Notes under the pieces: generated by a model
Database searches by the model: none
What the model saw: the letters and a program-made list of their open reading frames with translations, nothing else
Told to the model about the DNA's origin: nothing
Shown here: piece after piece, positions 16,876 through 25,151 of the stretch
Numbering within the stretch: position 1 is the first letter of the stretch
Layout of the letters: every line of letters starts with the position of its first letter
Program-made: the position numbers and the translations under genes
NCBI GenBank assembly: GCA_020638655.1
Contig: JACKIC010000004.1
Coordinates: forward strand, 1-64,000
Direction of reading: 5' to 3'
DNA: 64,000 bases
Source: Planctomycetota bacterium
GTDB lineage: Bacteria; Planctomycetota; UBA1135; UBA2386

Positions 16876-17766
16876 CTACGGGCTCGCCGCGGCGCGCTCG
16901 AGGCTCGTGACCACGACGCCGGCGACGATCGACGCGCCGCCCACGAGCTGCATCGTGCCGAGCCGTTCGCCGAGCGTCAGCCAGCCGAAGAACGCCGCGA
17001 ACAGCGGCTGCAGCGCGAACAGCAGGGCCAGGTGCATCGGCGGGATGCGGTGTTGCACGCGGGCCTGCACGCCGACGCCGAGCGCCGAGGCGAGCACCGC
17101 GAGGTAGCCGAGCAGCAACACCGCGGGCAGGGTCCAGTTCGCGGCGGCGTTCTCGACCAGTGAGGGCTCGAACGGCAGGCAGGCGCTGCCGACCAGCGCG
17201 ACCACGACCATCTGCCAGGTGCAGAACGGCGCCGTCGGCATGCTGCTGCCGAAGTGCGACAGCAGCAGGATGTGGGCGACGTAGCTGACCGTCGCGATCA
17301 GCTGCAGGACCACGCCGAGCACGCGGTTGGGCGCGCCCGGTTCGGGCCAGCACAACAGGGCCATGCCGAACACCGCCAGCAGCAGGCCCGTAGCCGACCA
17401 GAGGCCGAAGCGCGCGCGGAAGAACAGGCAGCCGCCGATCGCGACCAGCGGCACGATCAGCCCGGCGAGGAAGCCGGCAAGCGACGCCGACGTGTACTGC
17501 ATGCCGAGGGTCTGCAGGTTGTAGCCGATGGCCAGTGCGCAGCCCGCGATGAGCCCCGGGCCGAGCGCCGTGCGCCAGTCGCGGCGCGGCCCGACGAGCG
17601 CGAACGGCAACAAGCACAGCGCCGCGACCCAGAAGCGCACCGCGATCACCGTGAACGGCGGCAGCGCGCCGAGCGACGCCTTGACGACCGCGTAGCTGCC
17701 GCCCCAGATCGCGATCATCGCCGCGAGCCAGAGGTGGGGGACGAAGCGGCCGAACGTGGTGTTCAT
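16876..17766 (-). CDS. EamA/DMT-superfamily transporter
   Basis: This 296-residue protein has ten predicted membrane helices in two repeats of five. It contains the EamA hallmarks IWGGSYAVVK near the start, RFWVAALCLLPFALV, and in the second half HLALLFALQPLFAAFFGWLTLGERL. EamA proteins export metabolites such as amino acids or sugars; the substrate cannot be told. ATG 17766 fits the family start (FVPHLWLAAMIAIWGGSY), while longer readings upstream would add Arg/Ser-rich nonsense. It converges with the 16029 gene and follows the PhyH gene at 17810 by 43 bp in the same direction, so the two may be cotranscribed. Confidence 0.92.
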   Translation of the reverse strand: MNTTFGRFVPHLWLAAMIAIWGGSYAVVKASLGALPPFTVIAVRFWVAALCLLPFALVGPRRDWRTALGPGLIAGCALAIGYNLQTLGMQYTSASLAGFLAGLIVPLVAIGGCLFFRARFGLWSATGLLLAVFGMALLCWPEPGAPNRVLGVVLQLIATVSYVAHILLLSHFGSSMPTAPFCTWQMVVVALVGSACLPFEPSLVENAAANWTLPAVLLLGYLAVLASALGVGVQARVQHRIPPMHLALLFALQPLFAAFFGWLTLGERLGTMQLVGGASIVAGVVVTSLERAAASP

Positions 17767-17809
17767 GGGTTGCAGGGGTGTATCCGGCGGTACGCCCGAA
17801 TCCACCGCG

Positions 17810-18616
17810 TCAGCCGCGGCGCCAGACCACCGGGAAGTGCGGGCCGTCGACCACCGCGCCGAGCGGCAGCTCGGGCACGCCGCGCAGCAGCGGGCCGGGA
17901 AGCGCGACCGCGACGCCATCGGCCATGAAGTTGAGCACCACCGCGCGCCGCCAGCGGTCGCTGCGGTTGGCGTCGCTGCCGTGCAGCACGTGGCTGTGGT
18001 GGATCGTCGCCTGCCCCGCGCGCACCGGCACCGCGACCGGCTGCCACGCCGCGCCGGCCGGCAGGTGCGCGCGCACCGCCTCGATCGGCGCGTCGAACGG
18101 CACCTTCGGGAGCAGTCCCCACCGGTGGCTGCCCGGCACGAATTGCAGGCAGCCGTTGGCCTCGTCGGCGTCGTCGAGCAGCAGGTTCATCGTAATGTGC
18201 CGCGCCGGCGCCGTGCGCGTCCAGTACGAGTAGTCCTGGTGCCACGGCACCACGCCCGGGTGCTGCGGCGGCTTGCAGAACACCTGGTCGTGCCAGAAGC
18301 GCAGCGCGTCGACGCCGAGCAGCTGCGCGCAGCGCGCCGCGATGCGCGCGTCGAACACCAGTTCCCTCAGCCGCGCATGCACACGCCAGCCGCCCAGGAA
18401 GTGGCACACCACCTCGCCGGGCCGCTCGCTGTAGGCCTGTTCGACCTCGTAGAGCTGCGGCGCGAGCCGGTCGAGGTCGGCGACCACCTCGTCGACCGCC
18501 GCGCGCACCGCCGCCACCTCGTCGGCCGAAAGCACGTCGATCGGCCCGACGAAGCCGTTGCGCGCGAACGCTTCGACCTGGGGTGGGGCCAGCGGTGCAG
18601 GAGGGCGGGGAGTCAT
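17810..18616 (-). CDS. Phytanoyl-CoA dioxygenase (PhyH) family protein
   Basis: The protein has 268 residues. The Fe(II) facial triad is visible as H126-x-D128 in PWHQDYSYW and H212 in HHSHVLHGSDANRS, with R218 as the 2-oxoglutarate anchor. QFVPGSHRWGLL is also typical. It should be a soluble non-haem iron hydroxylase using 2-oxoglutarate and oxygen; PhyH substrates range from lipids to small natural products, so none is assigned. ATG 18616 gives the usual family N terminus. A long inverted repeat at 18633-18684 lies directly before the start. Confidence 0.92.
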   Translation of the reverse strand: MTPRPPAPLAPPQVEAFARNGFVGPIDVLSADEVAAVRAAVDEVVADLDRLAPQLYEVEQAYSERPGEVVCHFLGGWRVHARLRELVFDARIAARCAQLLGVDALRFWHDQVFCKPPQHPGVVPWHQDYSYWTRTAPARHITMNLLLDDADEANGCLQFVPGSHRWGLLPKVPFDAPIEAVRAHLPAGAAWQPVAVPVRAGQATIHHSHVLHGSDANRSDRWRRAVVLNFMADGVAVALPGPLLRGVPELPLGAVVDGPHFPVVWRRG

Positions 18617-18632
18617 GTGGTGAGTACGTGCC

Positions 18633-18684
18633 GGGTGCAAACCACATCCCCGGCCGCGGGCGGCCGGGATGTGTGTTTGCACCC
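18633..18684. repeat. Long inverted repeat between divergent phyH-like and carrier genes
   Basis: The left arm GGGTGCAAACCACATCCC with following CGGCCG pairs with the right arm over about 24 bp with a one-base bulge. The outermost part, GGGTGCAAAC/GTTTGCACCC, is perfect. It begins 17 bp upstream of the PhyH start. It may be an operator or a leader hairpin. The GGTGCAA/TTGCACC core recurs at 28072-28102. Confidence 0.6.
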
Positions 18685-18745
18685 GCACCCACGTTTCTCG
18701 CAGATGCGACCAGCGCGGGGGTGGGCGGTCGCGTAGAAGGCGCCC

Positions 18746-20044
18746 GTGGTCCAACCGCTGCTGCGTTTCCTCGGCCTGCACGACGCCACGTCCGACGAGC
18801 GGCGGGCGACGCTGTGGGTGAGCGTGATGTTCTTCTGCGCGCTCTCCAGCACGTTCTTGCTGCGGCCGCTGCGCGACCAGTTCGGAGTTCACCAGGGAGT
18901 CGAGGAACTGCCCGCGCTCTACAGCCTCACGCTGCTCGCGACCGTCGTGGCGGTGCTGCCGTTCTGGTGGCTCGCCAACCGCATGCCGAGCCGGCGCTTC
19001 GTGCCGATCGTGCTGCACCTGTGCGCGGCGGCGTTCGTGCTGCTCGCGCTCGGACTGAACGTCATCGGCGACTACGACTGGAGCCGCTTGCCATGGCTCG
19101 GCGGGGTGTTCTGGGGCGGGTTCTCGGCGGTGAACGTGATCGTGCCGACGATGGTCTGGATCCACGCGGTCGAGCACTTCCACCGCGATCAGGCGCGGCG
19201 CCTGTTCGGGCTCGTCGCGGTCGGCGGCACGCTCGGCGCGGTGTTCGGTTCGTGGGCGTCGTCCTTCCTGACCGGCACGGCGCACGCGCCGCTGTGGCTC
19301 AGCGGCGCCGCCGCGGCTGCGCTGCTGGAGTTCGCGTTCCTCGCGTTCGCGCTGTCCCGCCCGGCGTGCGTCCGCATGAAGGAGGCGGGCGAACCCGGCG
19401 GGGCGGCCGCGCCGCAGGCTGCCACGGGCGGGGTGCTCGAGGGGTTCCGCGTGCTGCTGCGCGACGGCTACGCGCAGCGCATCGGCGTCTACATGATGCT
19501 GCTCGGCGTGCTGGCGACCTCGTTCTACGCGGCCCAGACCGAGCTCGTCGGCGAACAGATCAAGGCGGGCAAGGCGCAGCACCAGTGGTTGGCGAGCGCC
19601 GAGTTCTGGGGGCAGGGGCTGGTGCTCGTTCTGCAGCTGTTCTGGACCGGTCGCCTGATGAAGCGGCTGCCCGGGGCCGTGCTGCTCGTGTCCCTGCCGG
19701 TGGTCTCGGTGCTGGGGCTGGGCATCTGGTGGCTGGCGCCGACCGCGGCGGCGATCTTCTTCGTGCAGATCGGTCGGCGTGGCACGCAGTACGCGTTCGA
19801 GAAGCCCGCGCGCGAGGTGCTCTACACCCCGCTCAGCCTCGAGACGAAGCACAAGGTCAAGTTCCTGCTGGACACGTTTGCCTTCCGGCTCGGCGACCTG
19901 CTCGGCGCGGTGCTGCAGCTGCAGCTGCGCGACTGGAAGCTGACGACGGGTGGGATCGTGCTGGTGACGATCGGCGTCGCCGTCGTCTGGATCGCGCTCG
20001 GGCTCAGCCTCGGGCGGCGGCGCGCCTGGCAGCGGACCTCATAG
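18746..20044 (+). CDS. Npt1/Npt2-like (TLC, ATP:ADP-antiporter-like) MFS carrier
   Basis: The product is 432 residues with about twelve helices, starting at GTG 18746. Landmarks are FFCALSSTFLLRPLRDQFG near the N terminus and REVLYTPLSLETKHKVKFLLDTFAFRLGD near the C terminus, which define the Npt1/Npt2 family related to the nucleotide antiporters of intracellular bacteria. Free-living members exist and their substrates are unknown, so it should not be read as energy parasitism. The inverted repeat at 18633-18684 lies in the divergent promoter region. It ends 5 bp past the stop of the opposing leucine-rich-repeat gene (overlapping ends 20039-20044). Confidence 0.88.
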   Translation: MVQPLLRFLGLHDATSDERRATLWVSVMFFCALSSTFLLRPLRDQFGVHQGVEELPALYSLTLLATVVAVLPFWWLANRMPSRRFVPIVLHLCAAAFVLLALGLNVIGDYDWSRLPWLGGVFWGGFSAVNVIVPTMVWIHAVEHFHRDQARRLFGLVAVGGTLGAVFGSWASSFLTGTAHAPLWLSGAAAAALLEFAFLAFALSRPACVRMKEAGEPGGAAAPQAATGGVLEGFRVLLRDGYAQRIGVYMMLLGVLATSFYAAQTELVGEQIKAGKAQHQWLASAEFWGQGLVLVLQLFWTGRLMKRLPGAVLLVSLPVVSVLGLGIWWLAPTAAAIFFVQIGRRGTQYAFEKPAREVLYTPLSLETKHKVKFLLDTFAFRLGDLLGAVLQLQLRDWKLTTGGIVLVTIGVAVVWIALGLSLGRRRAWQRTS

Positions 20045-21445
20045 GACGACGACGGCGGCGTGCACGCTGGCGCGCAGCGCGTTGAGCTCGGCCTCGGTGG
20101 GGACCGGCGTCATCGGCCGATAGCGACGCAGCACGATCCGGCGCAGCGTCGCATGCTCGCGCAGGAGCCCGAGCTGCTCGGGAGTCGGCATCTGCGGCAC
20201 CGATACGAACAGCACCTCGAGCTTGCGGCAGGCGAGAGCGTGCTCGAACGTCGCGCGCGGATCCTCGTCGCCGATCTGCACGCGCACGCGCCGCAGCAGC
20301 GGCAGCCCCTCGAGGACCGTCCACAGCGCGTCGCTCGGCAGTGCGGACAGGCACTCGAAGCACTCGAGCGGCAGCTTCGGCACGAGGTCGCGCACCGCCG
20401 CATCGTGTTCTGCCGAGAGACCGAGGTGGAAGCCGAGACTGCGCAGCGAGCCGAGTTCGGCCAGGCCCGCGATGCCCGTCGGCGTGATTGCACCGAGCTT
20501 CGGCAGCTGCAGTTGTTGCAGCGTGCGCGGCAGCGCGGCGAGGCCGTCGTCGTCCAGATCGAAGTTCGACAGCTGCAGCGCGATCAGGTCGGGCAGGCTA
20601 CGAAGCTGGCGCACCGCGTCGGCCGGCATGGGGTTCATGTCGCCGTTGAAGAAGAGGGATCGCAGCGTGCGGATCTTGGCGACGGCCGCCAACTGGGCCG
20701 TCAGGTCGCCGGGACCGCTCTGGGCGACGCCGAGCACCAACGACGTGAGCGCCGGCAGCTCGGCGAGCCGCGCGAGACCCTCGGGGTCGACCTCGTCGTA
20801 GGCGATGTTGAGGTGCTGCAGGGTCTTCAGCCCGGCCAGAGCTGCTCCGATCTTCGCGTCGATCTCGACGCTTCCGTGCGACAAGGTCAGCGCCCGCAGC
20901 AAGGGCAGCTGGCGCAGTTGGGCCAGCTGTTGCGCATCGACGATGAGCGTCAGGAACCCGAGGGAACGCAGCGATGCGCGCGCCGTGATCTCCGGCCACG
21001 GGATCGACGGCGTCTCGGGGCGACCGTGCACCAGCAGCAGCTGGCGCAGGTCTTCGCGGCGCAGCGCGGCGGAGATCGTGCCCGGTGAGGCTTCCGGGGT
21101 GCTCACGGTGATGCGCACGGTGCTGGCCGGCAGCGCCTGGACTTCCTCCGGCGATCGCACCACGACCATCGGCACGGAGAACGGCACCTCGTCCTCCCAC
21201 CAGGGATTCGCCGGATCGAACGCGCCCTGCGCGGCTTCGCGCGCTTCCTCGGTGCGCAACCACGCGACGCCCGCAGCGACTGCGACGCCGAGCAGCACCA
21301 ACGCGGCCGCGAGCCAGCCATGCTGTCGTCGCGGCGGTTCGGATTCACCGGCGGTGATCGCTGCGGCATCGACCTGCAGCACCTCGGCGAGTTCAGCCGC
21401 CAGCAGTCGCTCGCGGGCGCGCTCCTTGACCTGTTGTTCGCTCAT
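20039..21445 (-). CDS. Membrane-anchored leucine-rich-repeat protein, putative anti-sigma factor
   Basis: This 468-residue protein has a roughly 40-residue cytoplasmic N terminus, one helix (HGWLAAALVLLGVAVAAGVAWL), and an extracytoplasmic part with about nine leucine-rich repeats (SLRSLGFLTLIVDA, TLQHLNIAYDEVDPEGLARL, ALTSLVLGV, LIALQLSNFDLDDDGLAAL and others). ATG 21445 overlaps the stop of the sigma gene as ATGA, which fixes the start. Its place behind an ECF sigma gene and its topology suggest an anti-sigma factor whose LRR face senses a ligand. No zinc anti-sigma motif is present, so this role is inferred. Confidence 0.75.
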   Translation of the reverse strand: MSEQQVKERARERLLAAELAEVLQVDAAAITAGESEPPRRQHGWLAAALVLLGVAVAAGVAWLRTEEAREAAQGAFDPANPWWEDEVPFSVPMVVVRSPEEVQALPASTVRITVSTPEASPGTISAALRREDLRQLLLVHGRPETPSIPWPEITARASLRSLGFLTLIVDAQQLAQLRQLPLLRALTLSHGSVEIDAKIGAALAGLKTLQHLNIAYDEVDPEGLARLAELPALTSLVLGVAQSGPGDLTAQLAAVAKIRTLRSLFFNGDMNPMPADAVRQLRSLPDLIALQLSNFDLDDDGLAALPRTLQQLQLPKLGAITPTGIAGLAELGSLRSLGFHLGLSAEHDAAVRDLVPKLPLECFECLSALPSDALWTVLEGLPLLRRVRVQIGDEDPRATFEHALACRKLEVLFVSVPQMPTPEQLGLLREHATLRRIVLRRYRPMTPVPTEAELNALRASVHAAVVVL

Positions 21446-21966
21446 GAACCACCTCGCAGCCGTCGTTCGACACACTCCCGCAGCGCCGCGCGCAGCCGCC
21501 GCAGCGCCGTCTTGATCCCGTCCGCCGCCATGCCGAACTCGTCGCCGAGTTCGTGGCGGCCGGCGCCGTCCTCGTAGCAGCGCTGCAGCAACTGCCGGCT
21601 GCGCTCGGGCAGCGCCTCGACGCAGCTGCGCAACGCCTCGACGCGATGGTCTCCCGACCCGTCGCCGCACTGCTCGCGCCACACCTCGTCACCGAGCTCG
21701 ACCTCGCGCCGCGCTGTAGCCGAACGCCGCTGCCGCAGCAGCAGGTTCTTGGCGACGCCACGCAGGAACGAGGCCGCTGCCGCGGGACCGCGCGCGGCGT
21801 CGACCTTGTCGAGCCCGACGAGGAACACCTCCTGCAGCAGGTCGTCGATGCGGTCCGCGCCGGCCCCGAGCACGAACAGGTAGCGGCGCAGCATCGCCGT
21901 GTGCTCGTGCAGCGGTTTCGGCGGCGCGCTGGACCGCGCGACCTGGTTCGGACTCGTTCCGGTCAC
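21442..21966 (-). CDS. ECF-type RNA polymerase sigma factor
   Basis: The product is about 174 residues, with region 2 (LRRYLFVLGAGADRIDDLLQEVFLVGLDKVD, SFLRGVAKNLLLRQRR) and region 4 (SCVEALPERSRQLLQRCYEDGAGRHELGDEFGMAADGIKTALRRLR). GTG 21966 is the chosen start because it leaves a short N-terminal tail before region 2; the ATG at MLRRYLF is too far in. The gene overlaps the LRR gene at 21442-21445. It resembles the planctomycete-expanded ECF groups that pair with large extracytoplasmic partners. Confidence 0.85.
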   Translation of the reverse strand: MTGTSPNQVARSSAPPKPLHEHTAMLRRYLFVLGAGADRIDDLLQEVFLVGLDKVDAARGPAAAASFLRGVAKNLLLRQRRSATARREVELGDEVWREQCGDGSGDHRVEALRSCVEALPERSRQLLQRCYEDGAGRHELGDEFGMAADGIKTALRRLRAALRECVERRLRGGS

Positions 21967-22025
21967 GAAGCAAGCTTCGCCAGCCCGGCGCCGAGAGGGT
22001 TCAGGATTCTCGCCGATCGCCGAAC

Positions 22026-23162
22026 TCAGCCCGTGCCCACCTCGTAGCGCAGCCACCGACAATCGATCGGTCCGTTGCGCACCGGGAACCGGTTGCTCGC
22101 GCGCAGCCCCAGGAAGCGCGGCAGGTCCGGGTCGCCGCTGAGCACGTAGGCGGTCGCGCCGCGGCAGCGTTCGTGCAGGAAGTTGCCGAGGTGGCGCCAG
22201 CTCTCCTCGAGGCGCTCGACGTCCTGCTCGAGGCGCTCGCCGTAGGGCGGGTTGGTGACGACCACGCCGAGGTCGGGCGGCGGGGTGAAGTCCCTCGCGT
22301 CGCCGCGGGTCAGTTCGATCTTGCCGGTCAGGCCGGCGCCGGCGAGCGCCTTCTCGGCGATGCCCAACGCGCCCGGGTGGCGGTCGTTGCCGCGCAGCAC
22401 GGGCAGGCGGTCCTGGCCCCTGGCGGCGCGCGCCTCGGCGTCGTCGTAGATCTGCTGCCACGCCGCCTGGTCGGTGTCGCGCCAGTGTTCGAACGCGAAG
22501 CTGCGGCCGAGGCCCGGCGCGCGGTCCGTGGCCAGCCACGCGGCTTCGATCAGGAACGTCGCCGAGCCGCACATCGGATCGCACAGCGGCGCGCGGCGGT
22601 CCCAGTCGGTCAGCTGCAACAGGCCCGCGGCGGTCGCCTCGTTGAGCGGGCTCTTGTGCTGGATCAGCCGGTAGCCGCGCTTGTGCAGCGGTTCGCCGCC
22701 GAGCTCGCGGTAGAGGATCGCCTCACCGCCCTGCAGCACGAGCTTGATCGGCAGGTGCGGGCGTTCGCGCGCGACGTCGGGGCGGATGCCGGTGCGGCTG
22801 CGGAACTGGTCGCAGATCGCGTCCTTGACGACGAGCACCGGGTAACGCGTGTCGTTGGCGAAGCTGTTCTTGACCGAGCCGTCGATCGCGAGCGTCTGCT
22901 TCGCGGTGATCGACTGGGACCAGTCGACGGTGCCGGCGAGGTGGTAGAGGTCGTCCTTGTCCTCGGCCCGGCCGCGCACGAGCTCTTCCTGCACGCGGAT
23001 CGCGGCGCGAGCCCACAGGCACGCGGCGTAGGCGACGGGCGGCTCGGACTCGAACTGGCACGCGCCCTTGCGCTTCTCGATGTTGCCGGCGCCGAGCCGG
23101 CGCAGGTCCTCGGCGAGCACGTCTTCGAGGCCGAGCGTGCAGGCGGCGTAGTAGATGGCCAA
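22026..23162 (-). CDS. THUMP-domain class I RNA methyltransferase (RlmL N-terminal type)
   Basis: This 378-residue protein starts at a TTG (23162-23160) preceded by AGGAAA, one base after the upstream stop; no ATG is available near the family start. It opens YYAACTLGLEDVLAEDLRRLGA, followed by a THUMP domain and then a Rossmann methyltransferase with CDPMCGSATFLIEAA (SAM binding) and NPPY at N304. This is the layout of the N-terminal half of RlmL, which makes m2G2445 in 23S rRNA, and of stand-alone bacterial homologues. The downstream rRNA site is inferred. Confidence 0.9.
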   Translation of the reverse strand: MAIYYAACTLGLEDVLAEDLRRLGAGNIEKRKGACQFESEPPVAYAACLWARAAIRVQEELVRGRAEDKDDLYHLAGTVDWSQSITAKQTLAIDGSVKNSFANDTRYPVLVVKDAICDQFRSRTGIRPDVARERPHLPIKLVLQGGEAILYRELGGEPLHKRGYRLIQHKSPLNEATAAGLLQLTDWDRRAPLCDPMCGSATFLIEAAWLATDRAPGLGRSFAFEHWRDTDQAAWQQIYDDAEARAARGQDRLPVLRGNDRHPGALGIAEKALAGAGLTGKIELTRGDARDFTPPPDLGVVVTNPPYGERLEQDVERLEESWRHLGNFLHERCRGATAYVLSGDPDLPRFLGLRASNRFPVRNGPIDCRWLRYEVGTG

Positions 23163-23163
23163 G

Positions 23164-24411
23164 TCAGTTTTCCTGCGGCGCAGGGGGCGCGCCCGGTCCC
23201 GCGGCGCGCGCGAAGTCGTCGGCGAAACACGAAAGCGCGCCGAGCACGGGCGCCGCGGCCATCTCGATCAACGAGCAGAAACCCTTCTTGCGCGAGAAGT
23301 CGGCGAGCTTGGTGATCTTCTCGGCGTAGCCGGGGCCCTTGCCGGCTTGCGCGGCCTTGAGGAAGTGCACGAACTGGTTGGTCTGCATGCGGCACGGCGG
23401 GCACTGCCCACACTGCTCGCGCATGAAGAACTCGGCGATCTCGACGGTCAGCGCGACGACGTCGGTGGTCTCGTCGACGAGGCGCACGCCGCCGCAGCCC
23501 GGCGAGGTTCCCAATGGGCGCAGCGTCTCGTAGGCGATCGGCACGTCGAGGTGTTCGGCCATCAAGAAGCCGCACGACATCGCCGGCAGGATCGCGCGCA
23601 GCGTGCGGCCGTCGCGCAGGCCGCCCCCACACTCGTCGATGAGCTGGCGGTAGGTCGCGCCGAACGGCAGTTCGTAGACGCCGGGCCGCTGCACGGTGTC
23701 GGGCAGCGTGAACAGCAGCGTGCCCTTGCTCTCGGCGGTGCCGATCGCGGCGAACGCCGCGGCGCCGCGGCGCGCGATCCAGGCGACGTGCGCGAGCGTC
23801 TCGACGTTGTTGACCGTGGTCGGCTTGCCGAACAGGCCCGCCTCGCCGGGGAACGGCGGCTTCTTGCGCGGTTTGGCGGGTTTGCCCTCGATCGCGTTGA
23901 GCGCGGCCGTCTCCTCGCCGGCGACGTAGGTGGTGGGGCCGCACGCGATCTCGATCGGCATCGTCAACAGGCCCGCGTCGCCGAGTTCCTGCAGGGCGCG
24001 TTCGGCCGCGGCGCGCTGCGTATGCATGTCCTCGATCAGGTAGAGGTAGCCCTTGCTCGCGCCGGTCGCGCGACCCGCGAGCAGCAGGCCCTCGAGCACC
24101 GCGTGCGGGTGGGTGGCGACGAGATTGCGGTCCTTGTCACTGCCGGGCTCGTGTTCGCCGCCGTTGGCGACGACGAACTTCTGGTCGGCGACCGCGCCCG
24201 CGGCGAGCTGCCACTTGCGCGCGGTCGGAAACGACGCGCCGCCGCGGCCGCGCAGTTGCGCGCGCTCGATCTCACCCAGCAGCGCCGCGGGGTCGCCGTC
24301 GCGCCACTTCGCCAGGCCTTCGCCGCCGCCGCGGGCCCGGTACTCGGCGAGCGACTCGGGGCCCGTCTGGGCCCGCTCCGGCAGCAGCAACTTGGTGTCC
24401 ACCCGGCGCAT
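23164..24411 (-). CDS. NuoF-like NADH-binding flavoprotein with 4Fe-4S ligand cluster
   Basis: The protein has 415 residues. It carries RGRGGASFPTARKW (NADH/FMN site), GEHEPGSDKDRNL, YVAGEETAALNAIEGKP and, near residues 331-338, EQCGQCPPCRM with a later Cys (GFCSL), the 4Fe-4S motif of the NuoF/HoxF/FdsB family. A Cys to Met or Cys pattern like this is normal. It is an orphan: no NuoE, NuoG or dehydrogenase subunit is next to it, so it may serve an oxidoreductase encoded elsewhere. ATG 24411 starts the family-like N terminus. It is one base upstream of the methyltransferase and is probably cotranscribed with it. Confidence 0.88.
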   Translation of the reverse strand: MRRVDTKLLLPERAQTGPESLAEYRARGGGEGLAKWRDGDPAALLGEIERAQLRGRGGASFPTARKWQLAAGAVADQKFVVANGGEHEPGSDKDRNLVATHPHAVLEGLLLAGRATGASKGYLYLIEDMHTQRAAAERALQELGDAGLLTMPIEIACGPTTYVAGEETAALNAIEGKPAKPRKKPPFPGEAGLFGKPTTVNNVETLAHVAWIARRGAAAFAAIGTAESKGTLLFTLPDTVQRPGVYELPFGATYRQLIDECGGGLRDGRTLRAILPAMSCGFLMAEHLDVPIAYETLRPLGTSPGCGGVRLVDETTDVVALTVEIAEFFMREQCGQCPPCRMQTNQFVHFLKAAQAGKGPGYAEKITKLADFSRKKGFCSLIEMAAAPVLGALSCFADDFARAAGPGAPPAPQEN

Positions 24412-24538
24412 GGTAGGGCGGTCGCCGACGCGTTCCACAGGCAGGCGCGGGCGCCCCACAAGTGCGGCCCTTTCCGGGCCAATCGGCCACTGTGCAGACG
24501 GGCTGGCGGGGGTCGAATGCACCGCGGAGGACCAAGCC

Positions 24539-25021
24539 ATGATGCACCACGATTCCACGCGCGCGCTCGCCTACGCCAAGGCCCGGCGCGCGGCTCGCGA
24601 CTGGGTCGACATCTACCGCCCCGTCGGCAAGCTCTATCCCGCCGTCTGCCGGGAGTGTCACGCCACCGAATGGAAAGGGCGCTGGAGCTGGGATGCGCCG
24701 CTGCCGGACCTGCCGCGGGTGCTCTGCCCGGCCTGCGAACGGATCCGCGACGGCGCCGCCGCGCACGTGCTCGAGCTGACCGGGCGCTGCCGGGGCTGGT
24801 GGGACGAGGTGCGCGGCCTGATCGGCAACGTCGAGCGCGCCGAGAAGGAGCAGCATCCGCTGGAGCGGGTGATGACCCTGCAGGTGGAGGGCGACCGCGT
24901 GCTCGTCCCGACCACGGGCATGCACATCGCCAGGCGCATCGCCGCCGCGATCGTGCGCCGCTTCCGCCACGACGTGCGACTCACCTTCGGCGAGCGCTTC
25001 ACCCGCATCGAGTGGGTCTGA
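24539..25021 (+). CDS. BCAM0308 family protein (zinc-ribbon)
   Basis: This 160-residue protein has two CxxC knuckles, C37-x-x-C40 (CRECHATEWKGRW) and C63-x-x-C66 (CPACERI), followed by GRCRGWWDEVRGLIGN, AEKEQHPLERVMTL and VPTTGMHIARRIAAAIVRRF. This is the BCAM0308 family pattern, whose members have a zinc ribbon and an NMD3-like domain; their function is not established but a ribosome-related role has been suggested. ATG 24539 (or the ATG directly after it) follows CGGAGG by nine bases. The gene runs divergently from the NuoF-like gene across 127 bp. Confidence 0.88.
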   Translation: MMHHDSTRALAYAKARRAARDWVDIYRPVGKLYPAVCRECHATEWKGRWSWDAPLPDLPRVLCPACERIRDGAAAHVLELTGRCRGWWDEVRGLIGNVERAEKEQHPLERVMTLQVEGDRVLVPTTGMHIARRIAAAIVRRFRHDVRLTFGERFTRIEWV

Positions 25022-25151
25022 CCCGCCTCGGGACACCGCGGGGCCGAGGGCACCAGGGAGTCCCGCCCGGAACGTGGTTCTGGGCGGGCAGATCCCTATC
25101 ATGCTCGGCCCCCGACCGTCGCCCCGACGACGGCGCCGCAGAGGACCTTCA

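Noticed and set aside
18746..20044. Sign of an intracellular energy parasite
   Set aside because: Npt/TLC-like carriers also occur in free-living bacteria; no other parasitic feature is seen.
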